Shown piece by piece: positions 54,637 to 63,530 of a DNA stretch of 64,000 bases. The translations under genes and the position numbers were made by a program. Within the stretch, counting starts at the first letter, position 1, and every line of letters starts with the position of its first letter. Below the pieces are notes generated by a model. The model ran no database searches and was not told where the DNA came from. It saw only the letters and a list, made by a program, of their open reading frames with translations. This DNA comes from CAKZNE01 sp964485405 (lineage in GTDB: Bacteria; Bacteroidota; Bacteroidia; Flavobacteriales; Schleiferiaceae). The DNA lies in NCBI GenBank assembly GCA_964485405.1, contig CAZAJG010000008.1, positions 48,944 through 112,943 of the forward strand, written 5' to 3'.

Positions 54637-55637
54637 TCTGATTCATAATAACCGCATATCTCTTTTGTTGAGTCTTCGATTGTACGGAAAGTAAAATTGA
54701 GCCTTTCTCTTACTTTACTGTTATCATAATAATACGTTCGTTGCGAAGTATGAGCTGTTTCACGGGTTATCAAGGGTTTTGTTCCAAAAAGGAAGGTTCT
54801 CACTCTTTCTAAACGCCAGGTAATGGCACTCAGTAAAGGGGAAACTTGTTTAGAAGGCGGCCTTATTCCAAATCCCTTGGCGATAAAGGCAAAAAACTTT
54901 TTATAGCTCAAGTTTTCACCCGCTACAATAAAGCGCTCCTCGTTAATATCACTCTGCATCAAACGAACCATAATGTCTACCACATCTCGTACATCTACAA
55001 AGGCGTTGGTGCCTAAAGTATGATACTTAAAACCATTGGCTATGGTTCTAAATAACGCAGAACTTCCTTTTTTCCAGTTTCCAGGTCCCAAAATGATGGA
55101 TGGGTTTACTATAGCTGCCTTCAATCCTTCTTGTGTAGCTCTCCAAACTTCTAACTCCGCCCTATACTTACTTTTAGCGTAGTTGCTATTGTGTTTACTT
55201 TCTATCCAATCACATTCTTCATGGATGTATTCATTCTCTGATTTTCTACCCAAAGCCGCTACACTACTTGCATAAACCAATTTCTTTACCTTATGCTCTA
55301 AGGCTGTATTTACTACGTGTGTGGTGCCTCTAGGGTTTTCCGAAAGCATTTTATCGGCATCTCTAGGGTCAAAACTTACAATAGCCGCGCAGTGATATAC
55401 ATAATCCACGCCTTTAAATGCCTCATCTAAAGCAATAGGATCCAAAATATCAGCTTCTACCCATTCTAGTAAATGCTGTAGATTTTTAAAATCAATTTGA
55501 TAATAAGAAGCTACCGTTTCTAATAGGCTAAGATCTGAGCCCTTTCGATGAATAGCTCTCACCTTCTCCTTATTTTTAAGGAGTTGTAAGATTAGATGAG
55601 ATCCTAACAGACCGGTTCCTCCCGTAACTAAAACCAT
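54627..55637 (-). CDS. NAD-dependent epimerase/dehydratase (extended SDR)
   Basis: A 336-aa extended short-chain dehydrogenase. The NAD(P)-binding motif TGGTGLLGSHL lies at 5-15 and the catalytic YAKSK (YxxxK) around residue 150, with the Ser in VYASSVAALG. FVDVRDVVDIMVRLMQ is the typical substrate-domain segment of dihydroflavonol-reductase-like enzymes. The substrate is unknown. It is convergent with the DUF4296 gene, and its own transcript starts upstream of 55637. Confidence 0.88.
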   Translation of the reverse strand: MVLVTGGTGLLGSHLILQLLKNKEKVRAIHRKGSDLSLLETVASYYQIDFKNLQHLLEWVEADILDPIALDEAFKGVDYVYHCAAIVSFDPRDADKMLSENPRGTTHVVNTALEHKVKKLVYASSVAALGRKSENEYIHEECDWIESKHNSNYAKSKYRAELEVWRATQEGLKAAIVNPSIILGPGNWKKGSSALFRTIANGFKYHTLGTNAFVDVRDVVDIMVRLMQSDINEERFIVAGENLSYKKFFAFIAKGFGIRPPSKQVSPLLSAITWRLERVRTFLFGTKPLITRETAHTSQRTYYYDNSKVRERLNFTFRTIEDSTKEICGYYESDHS

Positions 55638-55768
55638 ATACGATTCCCTTAATGATACTAGGAAGCTAAACTACTAATATTTATAACCACCCAATGCTGC
55701 ATGCTAAGTCTTTAATCTCTAATACTTATTCCTTAAGTTGATGTGAATCTGATCATTACTTTTTTACC

Positions 55769-55776
55769 TACATTTG
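55769..55776 (+). promoter_or_regulatory. Possible -7 box of the Omp28-like gene
   Basis: TACATTTG matches TAnnTTTG, 25 bases before the ATG at 55802. The nearest upstream TTG (55738-55740) is 28 bases away, so the -33 element is unclear. Confidence 0.4.
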
Positions 55777-55801
55777 AATGAAACCCTAACGATGTTTAAG
55801 T

Positions 55802-57934
55802 ATGAAGAAATTACTATTCACAAGTACATTATTGTCCTTTACTATTTGGCTCTCCGCCCAAAGCATAGTTTCTACCTCCCCCCAACACGTAAGTGCTGTA
55901 TTAGAGGAATACACAGGAATGCACTGTACTTTTTGCCCTGACGGACACAAGATTGCCTCAGAAATAAAAAGCGATTATCCAAATCAGGTGGTTCTCGTAA
56001 ATGTTCATGCAGGCTCGTATGCTGTTCCTTCTGGAAATGAACCAGATTTTAGAACTCCTTATGGAACTGCTCTAGCTAATCAGACCAATCTTTCAGGATA
56101 TCCTTCTGGTACGGTGAGTCGTCATGTATTTAGTGATTTAAGCTCTGTTATGGCGTTAAATCGTAGCGCATGGAGAACCGCTGCTGAAACTATTTTTAAT
56201 GAGGTTTCTCCTGTAACCGTTGGTGCCTCCACCACCTACGATGCGGCTACAAGAACGATTACAATTGATGTAGAAGCCTATTATACCGAAGATGCGGTTA
56301 ATCCAACAAACCGTATAAACATCGCCTTATTAGAAGATAGCGTACCTGGCCCACAAACTGGAGGAACTACTTATAACCCTACCAACTTTGTAAATGGACA
56401 GTATATGCACAATCATATGCTAAGAGACTTGGTAACGGGGCAGTGGGGAGATATTATCTCAACTACAACAAAAGGAAGTTTACATACCAACACTTATAGT
56501 TACGTTATTCCTAACGACATCAATGGTATTGCTATTGATCCAGCCCAATGTCATTTGGCGATTTATGTTACAGAAGGACAAACCGAAGTAAAGCACGGGA
56601 TTTTATTAGGTATTGATGGAGATACGCACAATGGAAACACATCTCCTATTTACGGAGTGTATGATAATCTAAATCAATCTGTTTTAGACGGTACACCTGC
56701 TAACAATTCAAATTTCACACTCAACTTTAGCTCTAATGTTACGGGCTCAAATGATTTTGTTTTTGAGTTAACTTCTGATGCTCCCAGCAATTGGGCTGCT
56801 GATTTTGAAATCAATCAAACTGTTTATAGTTCTGGCCAACAGCATACCGTTTCTATTGCAAGTGGTTCTGCTATTCCTATGAACATTAAGGTTACACCTG
56901 GCAATAGTGCCGCCTTAGGAGAATTCACACTCACGGCAAAACTTGCGTCCGATCCGAATTTTTCTTTTAGCCAAAAGGTATATGTCGTTTCTGGTGTTAC
57001 GGAACTGGTTGTAAACTCCACAGGCGGTTTTGGCAACGGGCAGGTTTACAATTGGGAACAACTTTATTTAGACGGTTTAAGTAATGCCGGAAATACTTCT
57101 CATGATGCGACTACAGCACTTGTTATGGCTGAAGCTTTAGATGCCGGTGCTTTAAGTGGGGTACGAAATCTTTATATGAATGTAGGTTGGACCTTCCCTT
57201 CCTTTTCTGATAATCAAGCAGATGCTTTAATTGACTTTATGGACAATGGGGGCAATGTTTTTGTAGCTGGCCAAGATATTGGTTGGGATATAAACGACCC
57301 TTCTGGCAATGGAACCAATGCTACCAAAAATCTGTATACCAACTATTTACATGCCGATTATAAGGCAGATGGAAATGCAGCCAACAATCAACTTACTCCA
57401 GTAAGTACGGATGGTATTTTTGGAAACACTGCAAACTCCACCATTGTGGATGCATATGGTGGTAATATTTACCCAGACGAAATGGATCCTCTAAATGGAG
57501 CTGAGGCGATTTTTAACTATAAAGGAGATGCTAGCAAGGTTGCTGGGGTTAGATACTTAGGCGGTTATAAAATGGTGTTTTTAGGTGTAGGTATTGAAAT
57601 GATTCAGGATGTTGCTGTTAAAGACGAAATACTTGAGCTCTCTTATAAATGGTTCAACGATATTATATCGGTAGATGAATTTGATCTGGCTATGAGAAAG
57701 CTAAGCGCTTTTCCTAATCCAACGGCAGACGTATTAAGCATTGACCAATTGGATAGTAAACAAGCATATCAAATCTCGATTTACAATATTTCGGGACAAA
57801 AAGTTTGGGGAGATACTCGTACACCAGAAGATGGAAAAGTATCCGTTGACATCAACAACCTCCCAACAGGGGTTTACAGCATTTCCTTACGCTCAGAAAA
57901 GGAAACAGTTTCTTCAGAGATTGTAAAACTTTAG
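55802..57934 (+). CDS. Omp28-related surface protein with T9SS C-terminal domain
   Basis: A 710-aa exported protein. Signal peptide to about residue 20. The N-terminal domain has LEEYTGMHCTFCPDGH with a CxxC pair, the thioredoxin-like start of the Omp28 family (outer-membrane protein known from Porphyromonas). A beta-sandwich middle is followed by a flavodoxin-like segment (NVFVAGQDIGWDIN). The last 80 residues (LSAFPNPTADVLSI, NISGQKVWG, YSISLRSEKE) are a T9SS sorting domain. It is likely displayed or secreted; ligand unknown. It is a single-gene unit with its own terminator. Confidence 0.88.
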   Translation: MKKLLFTSTLLSFTIWLSAQSIVSTSPQHVSAVLEEYTGMHCTFCPDGHKIASEIKSDYPNQVVLVNVHAGSYAVPSGNEPDFRTPYGTALANQTNLSGYPSGTVSRHVFSDLSSVMALNRSAWRTAAETIFNEVSPVTVGASTTYDAATRTITIDVEAYYTEDAVNPTNRINIALLEDSVPGPQTGGTTYNPTNFVNGQYMHNHMLRDLVTGQWGDIISTTTKGSLHTNTYSYVIPNDINGIAIDPAQCHLAIYVTEGQTEVKHGILLGIDGDTHNGNTSPIYGVYDNLNQSVLDGTPANNSNFTLNFSSNVTGSNDFVFELTSDAPSNWAADFEINQTVYSSGQQHTVSIASGSAIPMNIKVTPGNSAALGEFTLTAKLASDPNFSFSQKVYVVSGVTELVVNSTGGFGNGQVYNWEQLYLDGLSNAGNTSHDATTALVMAEALDAGALSGVRNLYMNVGWTFPSFSDNQADALIDFMDNGGNVFVAGQDIGWDINDPSGNGTNATKNLYTNYLHADYKADGNAANNQLTPVSTDGIFGNTANSTIVDAYGGNIYPDEMDPLNGAEAIFNYKGDASKVAGVRYLGGYKMVFLGVGIEMIQDVAVKDEILELSYKWFNDIISVDEFDLAMRKLSAFPNPTADVLSIDQLDSKQAYQISIYNISGQKVWGDTRTPEDGKVSVDINNLPTGVYSISLRSEKETVSSEIVKL

Positions 57935-57950
57935 ATTAAACACAATCCAT

Positions 57951-57996
57951 GTAAAATCGGTCGGAAAAGATTTCTTTTTCGACCGATTTTGTTTTT
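57951..57996 (+). terminator. Terminator of the Omp28-like gene
   Basis: Long stem AAAATCGGTCG-g-AAAAGA / TCTTTT-t-CGACCGATTTT followed by GTTTTT. Confidence 0.85.
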
Positions 57997-58025
57997 ATAT
58001 ATCCTTACCATTTCAACATTGATTT

Positions 58026-58033
58026 TAACTTTG
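58026..58033 (+). promoter_or_regulatory. Possible -7 box of tyrS
   Basis: TAACTTTG matches TAnnTTTG, 55 bases before the start codon. A -33 box at normal spacing was not found. Confidence 0.35.
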
Positions 58034-58088
58034 CGGCCAATTTCCCATAAAAAGGAAGTTTGTTAAACCGCTTACAATAAAGTATACC

Positions 58089-59366
58089 ATGAAGAATTTT
58101 GTAGAAGAACTAAAGTGGCGTGGAATGTTACACGACATTATGCCTGAAACCGAAGAACTATTGAATAAAGAGATGGTTTCGGGTTATATTGGTTTCGATC
58201 CAACAGCAGATTCTTTAGGTGTAGGGAACCTCGTTCAAATCATGACCTTAGTTCATTTCCAGCGAGCTGGCCATAAACCTTTTGCCTTAGTAGGCGGGGC
58301 TACCGGTATGGTGGGCGATCCTTCTGGAAAATCGCAAGAACGCAATCTGCTTTCTTTGGAAGATCTAAACCACAACCTCAATTGCCAAAAAAATCAACTG
58401 AGTAAGTTTTTAGACTTTGATTGTGGGGAGAACTCTGCTGAGCTGGTAAACAACTACGATTGGTTTAAAGACATTAATTTTTTGGAGTTTATCCGAGATG
58501 TTGGTAAACATATCTCAGTAAACTACATGATGGCCAAAGATTCGGTTAAGAACAGACTCGAATCGGGTATGTCCTTTACAGAGTTCTCTTACCAGCTCAT
58601 TCAAGGGTATGATTTTTACCACCTTCATCAAGCACACAACATCAAGTTACAAATGGGAGGTAGTGATCAATGGGGTAACATTACTACAGGTACAGAGCTT
58701 ATCAGAAGAAAAGGAGGAGGTTCTGCTTATGCCTTAACTACACCCCTTATCCGAAAAGCAGATGGTACCAAATTCGGAAAATCGGAAAAAGGAAACATCT
58801 GGCTTGATCCTGAAAAAACAAGCCCTTATGAGTTTTATCAATTTTGGCTCAATGCTGCGGATGAAGATTCCGAAACTTTCATCAAGATATTCTCTTTAAA
58901 ATCTCAAGAAGAGATTGAACAATGTATTGAAGAGCATAAAGCAGAACCTCATATGCGAAAACTACAACACGCATTGGCAGATGAGGTTACGGCTAGAGTT
59001 CATAGTGAAGAAGAACTACAAAAAGCTAAAGATGCTTCCAATATTCTATTTGGGAAATCTACAGAAGACGCACTCAGAGCATTAGATGAGCGTACTTTTT
59101 TAGCTGTATTTGCTGGTGTTCCTCAATTTGAAGTCTCTAAAGATGAGTTAGGAGAAGCCGCGCCTATTGTAGAGTTTTTAGCTGCGCATACCTCCGTTTT
59201 TAATTCAAAAGGAGAAGCTCGAAAAATGGTTCAAGCCAATGGTGTTAGTATCAACAAAACAAAGGTAGGCATGGATAAAACCATCGATTCTTCGGACTTA
59301 ATTAACAACCGGTATATTATCGCTCAAAAAGGGAAAAAGAACTACTTTTTAATTACTGTAAAATAA
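58089..59366 (+). CDS. tyrS: Tyrosine-tRNA ligase
   Basis: A 425-aa class I aminoacyl-tRNA synthetase that charges tRNA-Tyr. Family motifs: GFDPTADSL (35-43), VGGATGMVGDPSGKS, MQGYDFYHL-like LIQGYDFYHLHQ, MGGSDQWGNI and the KMSKS-type loop KFGKSEKG. A C-terminal S4 domain follows (EARKMVQANGVSIN). The HIGH motif reads GVGN at 44-47, so the first His is Gly; most relatives keep His there. Length is normal. It is a monocistronic gene with a hairpin after it. Confidence 0.93.
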   Translation: MKNFVEELKWRGMLHDIMPETEELLNKEMVSGYIGFDPTADSLGVGNLVQIMTLVHFQRAGHKPFALVGGATGMVGDPSGKSQERNLLSLEDLNHNLNCQKNQLSKFLDFDCGENSAELVNNYDWFKDINFLEFIRDVGKHISVNYMMAKDSVKNRLESGMSFTEFSYQLIQGYDFYHLHQAHNIKLQMGGSDQWGNITTGTELIRRKGGGSAYALTTPLIRKADGTKFGKSEKGNIWLDPEKTSPYEFYQFWLNAADEDSETFIKIFSLKSQEEIEQCIEEHKAEPHMRKLQHALADEVTARVHSEEELQKAKDASNILFGKSTEDALRALDERTFLAVFAGVPQFEVSKDELGEAAPIVEFLAAHTSVFNSKGEARKMVQANGVSINKTKVGMDKTIDSSDLINNRYIIAQKGKKNYFLITVK

Positions 59367-59367
59367 A

Positions 59368-59400
59368 AATTCCCCTCGCTGCACCACACGGAGGGGAATT
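59368..59400. terminator. Hairpin after tyrS
   Basis: Perfect 10-bp stem AATTCCCCTC/GAGGGGAATT. The T run is on the minus-strand side only, so termination of tyrS may be weak or of another kind. Confidence 0.5.
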
Positions 59401-59623
59401 CATGCAATTAGCCTTTATCTTTAGAGTATTCTGTAATACTATCTAATAAAACCTATTTCTTCAAATTTTGTTCATTTAGGTTCATAATTAATGTTTTTTC
59501 CTGTTATGGGAAAATATCCATATTAAGAACTTTTTCTAAATAGCTAATAAACAGTGTTTTGATCTTTTGATTGACCATGGCACGGTTGTCCCTTTATGTT
59601 TTGTGCTATTATACTTACAGGCG

Positions 59624-61345
59624 ATGAGAAAGATTAGAGTTTTAAAATGGGCTTCTTTATGCTTATTACTAGGTGCTACTGCATCTTGTTCTAAAAGAGA
59701 TCCAAATACCGCTACATTGGAAGGAGATGCTTCCAATACTGGCGAATTGGCTACTCCTGAAGGGTTTGACTGGTCAGCGAGTTTTAAAGGATCTGTAAAT
59801 GTAAACTTTGATAACCCCAGAAACATTTCGTTGGAAAACGAACCGGTATACTTGATTTCGGAAAATGGAACGGTTTTGAAAAAAGCGATTGTTGCCAATC
59901 AACAAGTGCAATTCAACGTTCAATTACCGGAAGACGCCAATTATTATATCTCTTTTCCAAATACTGGCAATCGCCAAAAAATTACAGGTTCTCAGATCAA
60001 TATGTCTATATCCGACAATGGATTTGTGATGAAAAAATCAAAAACCAATACTTCTAGCTGCACGGCTTGTACCAGTCCTTTTATAAATGGAGATATGGAA
60101 AGCCCTGTTATTTTATCTAAATATACCATCATTAATGAGAACAGTGTTCCAGGTTGGGAAACAGATGCTTCAGATAATAAAATTGAAATCTGGCAAAGTG
60201 GTTTTAATGGTGTACCTGCTCAGGAGGGAAATCAATTTTTTGAGATGAATGCTAACCGCCCGGCTGCCTTATACCAGAGCCTATGCTTGGATCCAGGAAG
60301 TACTATTAAGTGGTCTGTTTATCATAGAGGGAGAGCCGGTGTAGATGTAGCAAACGTAAAAATAGGAAGTTCGTTGGCCAGTGCAACGGTACAGGCTACA
60401 ATGACGGACGGAACTTCGGGTTGGGGTCATCACACAGGCACCTATGTAGTTCCAGCAGGACAAACGACTACCTTATTTATTTTCGAAGCTGTTTCCGCTG
60501 CTGGCGGTAGCTCTGTTGGGAATTTTATTGACAATTTTAAAATCACTTGTGATTTAGATGGCGATGGCATCAATGATAATGAAGATGATTTTCCAAACGA
60601 TCCAAATCGTGCTTTTACGAGTTATTTCCCTTCTGCTGGAAAACAGGTAGTTGCTTTTGAAGATTTATGGCCTTCTCTTGGAGATTTTGACTTCAACGAT
60701 ATGGTTCTTGCCACACAAGGTGTTGTTACTAAAGATGCAAACAATCAATTGGTAGAAGCCACTTTTAAAGTAGCGGTAGATGCTATTGGCGCAGGTATCC
60801 ATAACGGTATTGCGATGATGCTTTACGATGCGAATAATCAAATTATTGGAAACAATATAATTGCTTCTGTTAGCGGTGACGCTGCACTTGATCCAGATAA
60901 TACAAATGGACTTATTGTAAGCAGTGATATTTTTACAAGTATCTCAACTTATTATCAAAATAATGGTACTGGGCCATCTGCTACGCCCGACACCTTGAGC
61001 TTTACCATTAACTTTAATGCAAATGCGGGATCAGACTTTGCGCCAGAGCTATACTTATTTAGAGCTAACAACAGAGGTCATGAAGTACACTTAAGCGGCT
61101 ATCCAAGAACAGCCAGTTTAAATCAAAACTTATTGAATACAGCAGATGATAATGGTGACTTTAAAACATCAAACGGATTACCGTGGGCTATTGAAATCAT
61201 CACTACAAACGACTATAAAAACCCTATTGAAAAGGTAGATATTTTAGATGCTTACCCGCAGTTTCAGCAATGGGCAACCTCTGGAGGTACGGATAATGTA
61301 ACTTGGTATAACACCCCCATCTTAGAGCAGGTATTCGAGAATTAA
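59624..61345 (+). CDS. LruC-domain lipoprotein (long form)
   Basis: A 573-aa lipoprotein. The ATG at 59624 is chosen over 59567 because the signal peptide starts there and ends in TASC with acylated Cys22. Domain order: an N-terminal beta domain (about 45-130, opening EGFDWSASF), a jelly-roll-like part (GDMESPV, EIWQSGFNG, GNQFFEMNA), a calcium-type DxDGDGxxDxxD motif (DLDGDGINDNEDD) and a LruC domain (VAFEDLWPSLGDFDFNDMV). LruC is named after a Leptospira outer-membrane lipoprotein; its role is unknown. It is the first of three related genes in a row. Confidence 0.85.
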   Translation: MRKIRVLKWASLCLLLGATASCSKRDPNTATLEGDASNTGELATPEGFDWSASFKGSVNVNFDNPRNISLENEPVYLISENGTVLKKAIVANQQVQFNVQLPEDANYYISFPNTGNRQKITGSQINMSISDNGFVMKKSKTNTSSCTACTSPFINGDMESPVILSKYTIINENSVPGWETDASDNKIEIWQSGFNGVPAQEGNQFFEMNANRPAALYQSLCLDPGSTIKWSVYHRGRAGVDVANVKIGSSLASATVQATMTDGTSGWGHHTGTYVVPAGQTTTLFIFEAVSAAGGSSVGNFIDNFKITCDLDGDGINDNEDDFPNDPNRAFTSYFPSAGKQVVAFEDLWPSLGDFDFNDMVLATQGVVTKDANNQLVEATFKVAVDAIGAGIHNGIAMMLYDANNQIIGNNIIASVSGDAALDPDNTNGLIVSSDIFTSISTYYQNNGTGPSATPDTLSFTINFNANAGSDFAPELYLFRANNRGHEVHLSGYPRTASLNQNLLNTADDNGDFKTSNGLPWAIEIITTNDYKNPIEKVDILDAYPQFQQWATSGGTDNVTWYNTPILEQVFEN

Positions 61346-61368
61346 AGTTTTTACTTGAGCTTTACATC

Positions 61369-61406
61369 AAAGTCACAGGCCTTTTAGGTTTGTGGCTTTC
61401 TTTTTA
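61369..61406 (+). terminator. Terminator after the first LruC gene
   Basis: Stem AAAGtCACAggCC / GGtttGTGgCTTT with mismatches, followed by CTTTTT. Confidence 0.55.
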
Positions 61407-61539
61407 CAAAAACAATCTATCTCCCAGGGAAAGCATTTCCCATTTTGACACTGTAAAACATTAATCAATTCTTTCATTATCAGCGTTTTAATAATTGGTA
61501 TCTTGTTTGGACTATCTCAATTAACAAAAATCCCTTATC

Positions 61540-61962
61540 ATGAAGAAATATTTTATCCCGCTTATTGCTGCAGGCTTTCTACTCTCAAGTTGCTCTCGCG
61601 ATAACGGTTCAAACAATCCTATAAATAATAATCCCGAAAGTTTTGAGGAACTCCAAGTGAGTAATAGCTTTGACTGGAGCACTACTCAGGAAGTAACGCT
61701 TCAAATTGAAGGTCTACCAAATATGCTGCAGACAGTGAGTAGAGTAATGAGGATCTCAAACAGCCAAGGTAAAACCCTTGCTAAAAAAGTAATAAGAATG
61801 GATGAAAGCTCTTCCATTACCCTAGAATTACCCAAAGCACAATCCGAATTGACAGTAGAATATGGCACCATCGAAAAAACGGTTTCGATACAAGGTAAAA
61901 GTGCCCGTTTTTCTTTTATCCCTGTCGACAACAAATCAGACTTAGATCCAGCGGATAGATAA
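61540..61962 (+). CDS. Small lipoprotein resembling the N-terminal domain of the LruC lipoprotein
   Basis: A 140-aa lipoprotein. The signal peptide ends in LSSC with acylated Cys18 and is followed by an Asn-rich linker. The rest (FDWSTTQEVTLQI, then GKTLAKKVI and SITLELPKA) has the same order of strands as residues 45-130 of the protein encoded at 59624 (FDWSASFKGSVNV, then GTVLKKAI and QFNVQLPED). So it looks like that domain standing alone, without the LruC part. The secreted LruC gene follows after 26 bases. Function unknown. Confidence 0.75.
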   Translation: MKKYFIPLIAAGFLLSSCSRDNGSNNPINNNPESFEELQVSNSFDWSTTQEVTLQIEGLPNMLQTVSRVMRISNSQGKTLAKKVIRMDESSSITLELPKAQSELTVEYGTIEKTVSIQGKSARFSFIPVDNKSDLDPADR

Positions 61963-61988
61963 TTCATCAATATCAAAACACTTCTATC

Positions 61989-63530
61989 ATGAAAAAATTA
62001 GCCCTATATATTACCATCTTATATACAAGCATTGGCTTTGCACAAACGGTAAGTTTAGATTGTGAATCTGGCAGCAGGTCTATCGACTGGGGAAACTGCT
62101 GGGAATTTGGCGCAATCAGTTATCGCAATAAAAGCAATGAAGTAATTAACGGTACATGGACTGCGAGAGGGAACAGTTTAACGAATTCTTCTCTCACAGC
62201 CTGTTTTCTTAAATCCCCCTGGTTGTTACCAGCTTCTGGAAATATTACCTTTGATACCCGCCTCCTGAACACTTCAGGAACAAATGGAAGTCAATACAAA
62301 GCCATAAAGATTCGTTTTATAACCCATGACGTAAACGCATCGAATGAGCAAGGAGTAACCATTTCTGATGAAATAGATTACACCTACGCTTCTCCTTATA
62401 CTTCCGTTAAGAATTTGTCTTTTGCGATTCCTTCTTCCATCGCAAACTCTGGAAATCCATATAAGGTAATGTTCAGCTTTTATGGGCAAGGAGGAAATAA
62501 CAGACCATTAATTGACGATATAGTAATTCCTGGAACTTACTATTCCGATCCTTCAAACGGTTGTGTTCCATTAGCCCAAGTAGCCGATGCGGATAATGAT
62601 GGTGTATCGGATGATGATGATGAGTATCCTAACGATCAAAATAAAGCATACACTAGTTATTACCCTGCTGCTGGATCCTTCGGAACTATCGCCTTTGAGG
62701 ATCTTTGGCCTTCTAAAGGGGATTATGACTTCAACGATATGGTAGTAGACTATTCCGCTACCTATATCTTAAATGCGAGTAATAAAGTAGTAGAAACAAA
62801 GACCCAAATTTATGTAAGAGCAGTAGGTGCAGGTGTAATAAATGCTTTTGGAATCGAGTACCCTTCCATTTCGCCTTCTGATATCAGCAGTGTTAATGGG
62901 TATGTTCACAATGCGGGTTATATTAACCTAAACGCAAACGGAACAGAAGCAGGCCAAACGAATGCTGTTATTATTCCTTTTGATGATGTGGAAGCCGTAA
63001 TTAATCGTGTTGGTGGCTTATTTTATAACGTGGTTTCTGGTGACGCTATGGGGCAGTCGGATAGCTTAAACATCACCACTATTTTTAGTACTCCTCAGGA
63101 GTTAAGTGATGTTTCGAACATTAATCCTTTTATGATTAAGGCTAAAACCAGAACTTTAGAGATTCACTTACCGGATTATACGCCAACGGATTTAGCAGAT
63201 ATGGCGGTTTTTGGAACCTCGGATGATGATTCGGACCCAAATACCGGAAGGTTTTACAAAACGCCTGAGAACTTACCTTGGGCTATTCTTATCCCACAGC
63301 GATTTGATTACCCTGCAGAGAAAAATGATATCATATTAACCCACACCAAATTTGCAGGTTGGGCTCAATCTAGCGGAACAAGCTTTAACAACTGGTACGA
63401 AGATGAGTCAGGTTACCGAAGCTTTTTCAATAATCTACTGCAACAATATCTTAAAAACAAGCCCCAAGGAAATACCTTGGGGCTTGTTTTTACAGTGCTA
63501 AAAAGTCATACAAAATTTCATCTTCAATAA
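61989..63530 (+). CDS. Secreted LruC-domain protein without the N-terminal domain
   Basis: A 513-aa exported protein. Signal peptide ends FAQ (about residue 19), with no lipobox. A beta jelly-roll part is followed by the calcium-type motif DADNDGVSDDDDEYPND and a LruC domain (IAFEDLWPSKGDYDFNDMVV). The end is suspicious: the frame runs on through a perfect 17-bp terminator hairpin and overlaps the next, convergent gene by 41 bases. One more T in the run at 63423-63427 would give a stop at 63433, leaving exactly as many residues after WY as in the first LruC protein. So the true end is probably 63433. Confidence 0.8.
   Translation: MKKLALYITILYTSIGFAQTVSLDCESGSRSIDWGNCWEFGAISYRNKSNEVINGTWTARGNSLTNSSLTACFLKSPWLLPASGNITFDTRLLNTSGTNGSQYKAIKIRFITHDVNASNEQGVTISDEIDYTYASPYTSVKNLSFAIPSSIANSGNPYKVMFSFYGQGGNNRPLIDDIVIPGTYYSDPSNGCVPLAQVADADNDGVSDDDDEYPNDQNKAYTSYYPAAGSFGTIAFEDLWPSKGDYDFNDMVVDYSATYILNASNKVVETKTQIYVRAVGAGVINAFGIEYPSISPSDISSVNGYVHNAGYINLNANGTEAGQTNAVIIPFDDVEAVINRVGGLFYNVVSGDAMGQSDSLNITTIFSTPQELSDVSNINPFMIKAKTRTLEIHLPDYTPTDLADMAVFGTSDDDSDPNTGRFYKTPENLPWAILIPQRFDYPAEKNDIILTHTKFAGWAQSSGTSFNNWYEDESGYRSFFNNLLQQYLKNKPQGNTLGLVFTVLKSHTKFHLQ
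63453..63491. terminator. Bidirectional terminator between convergent genes
   Basis: Perfect 17-bp stem, AAAAACAAGCCCCAAGG with CCTTGGGGCTTGTTTTT, loop AAATA. It covers the stop codon of the minus-strand gene (63490) and lies inside the plus-strand LruC frame. Confidence 0.9.
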
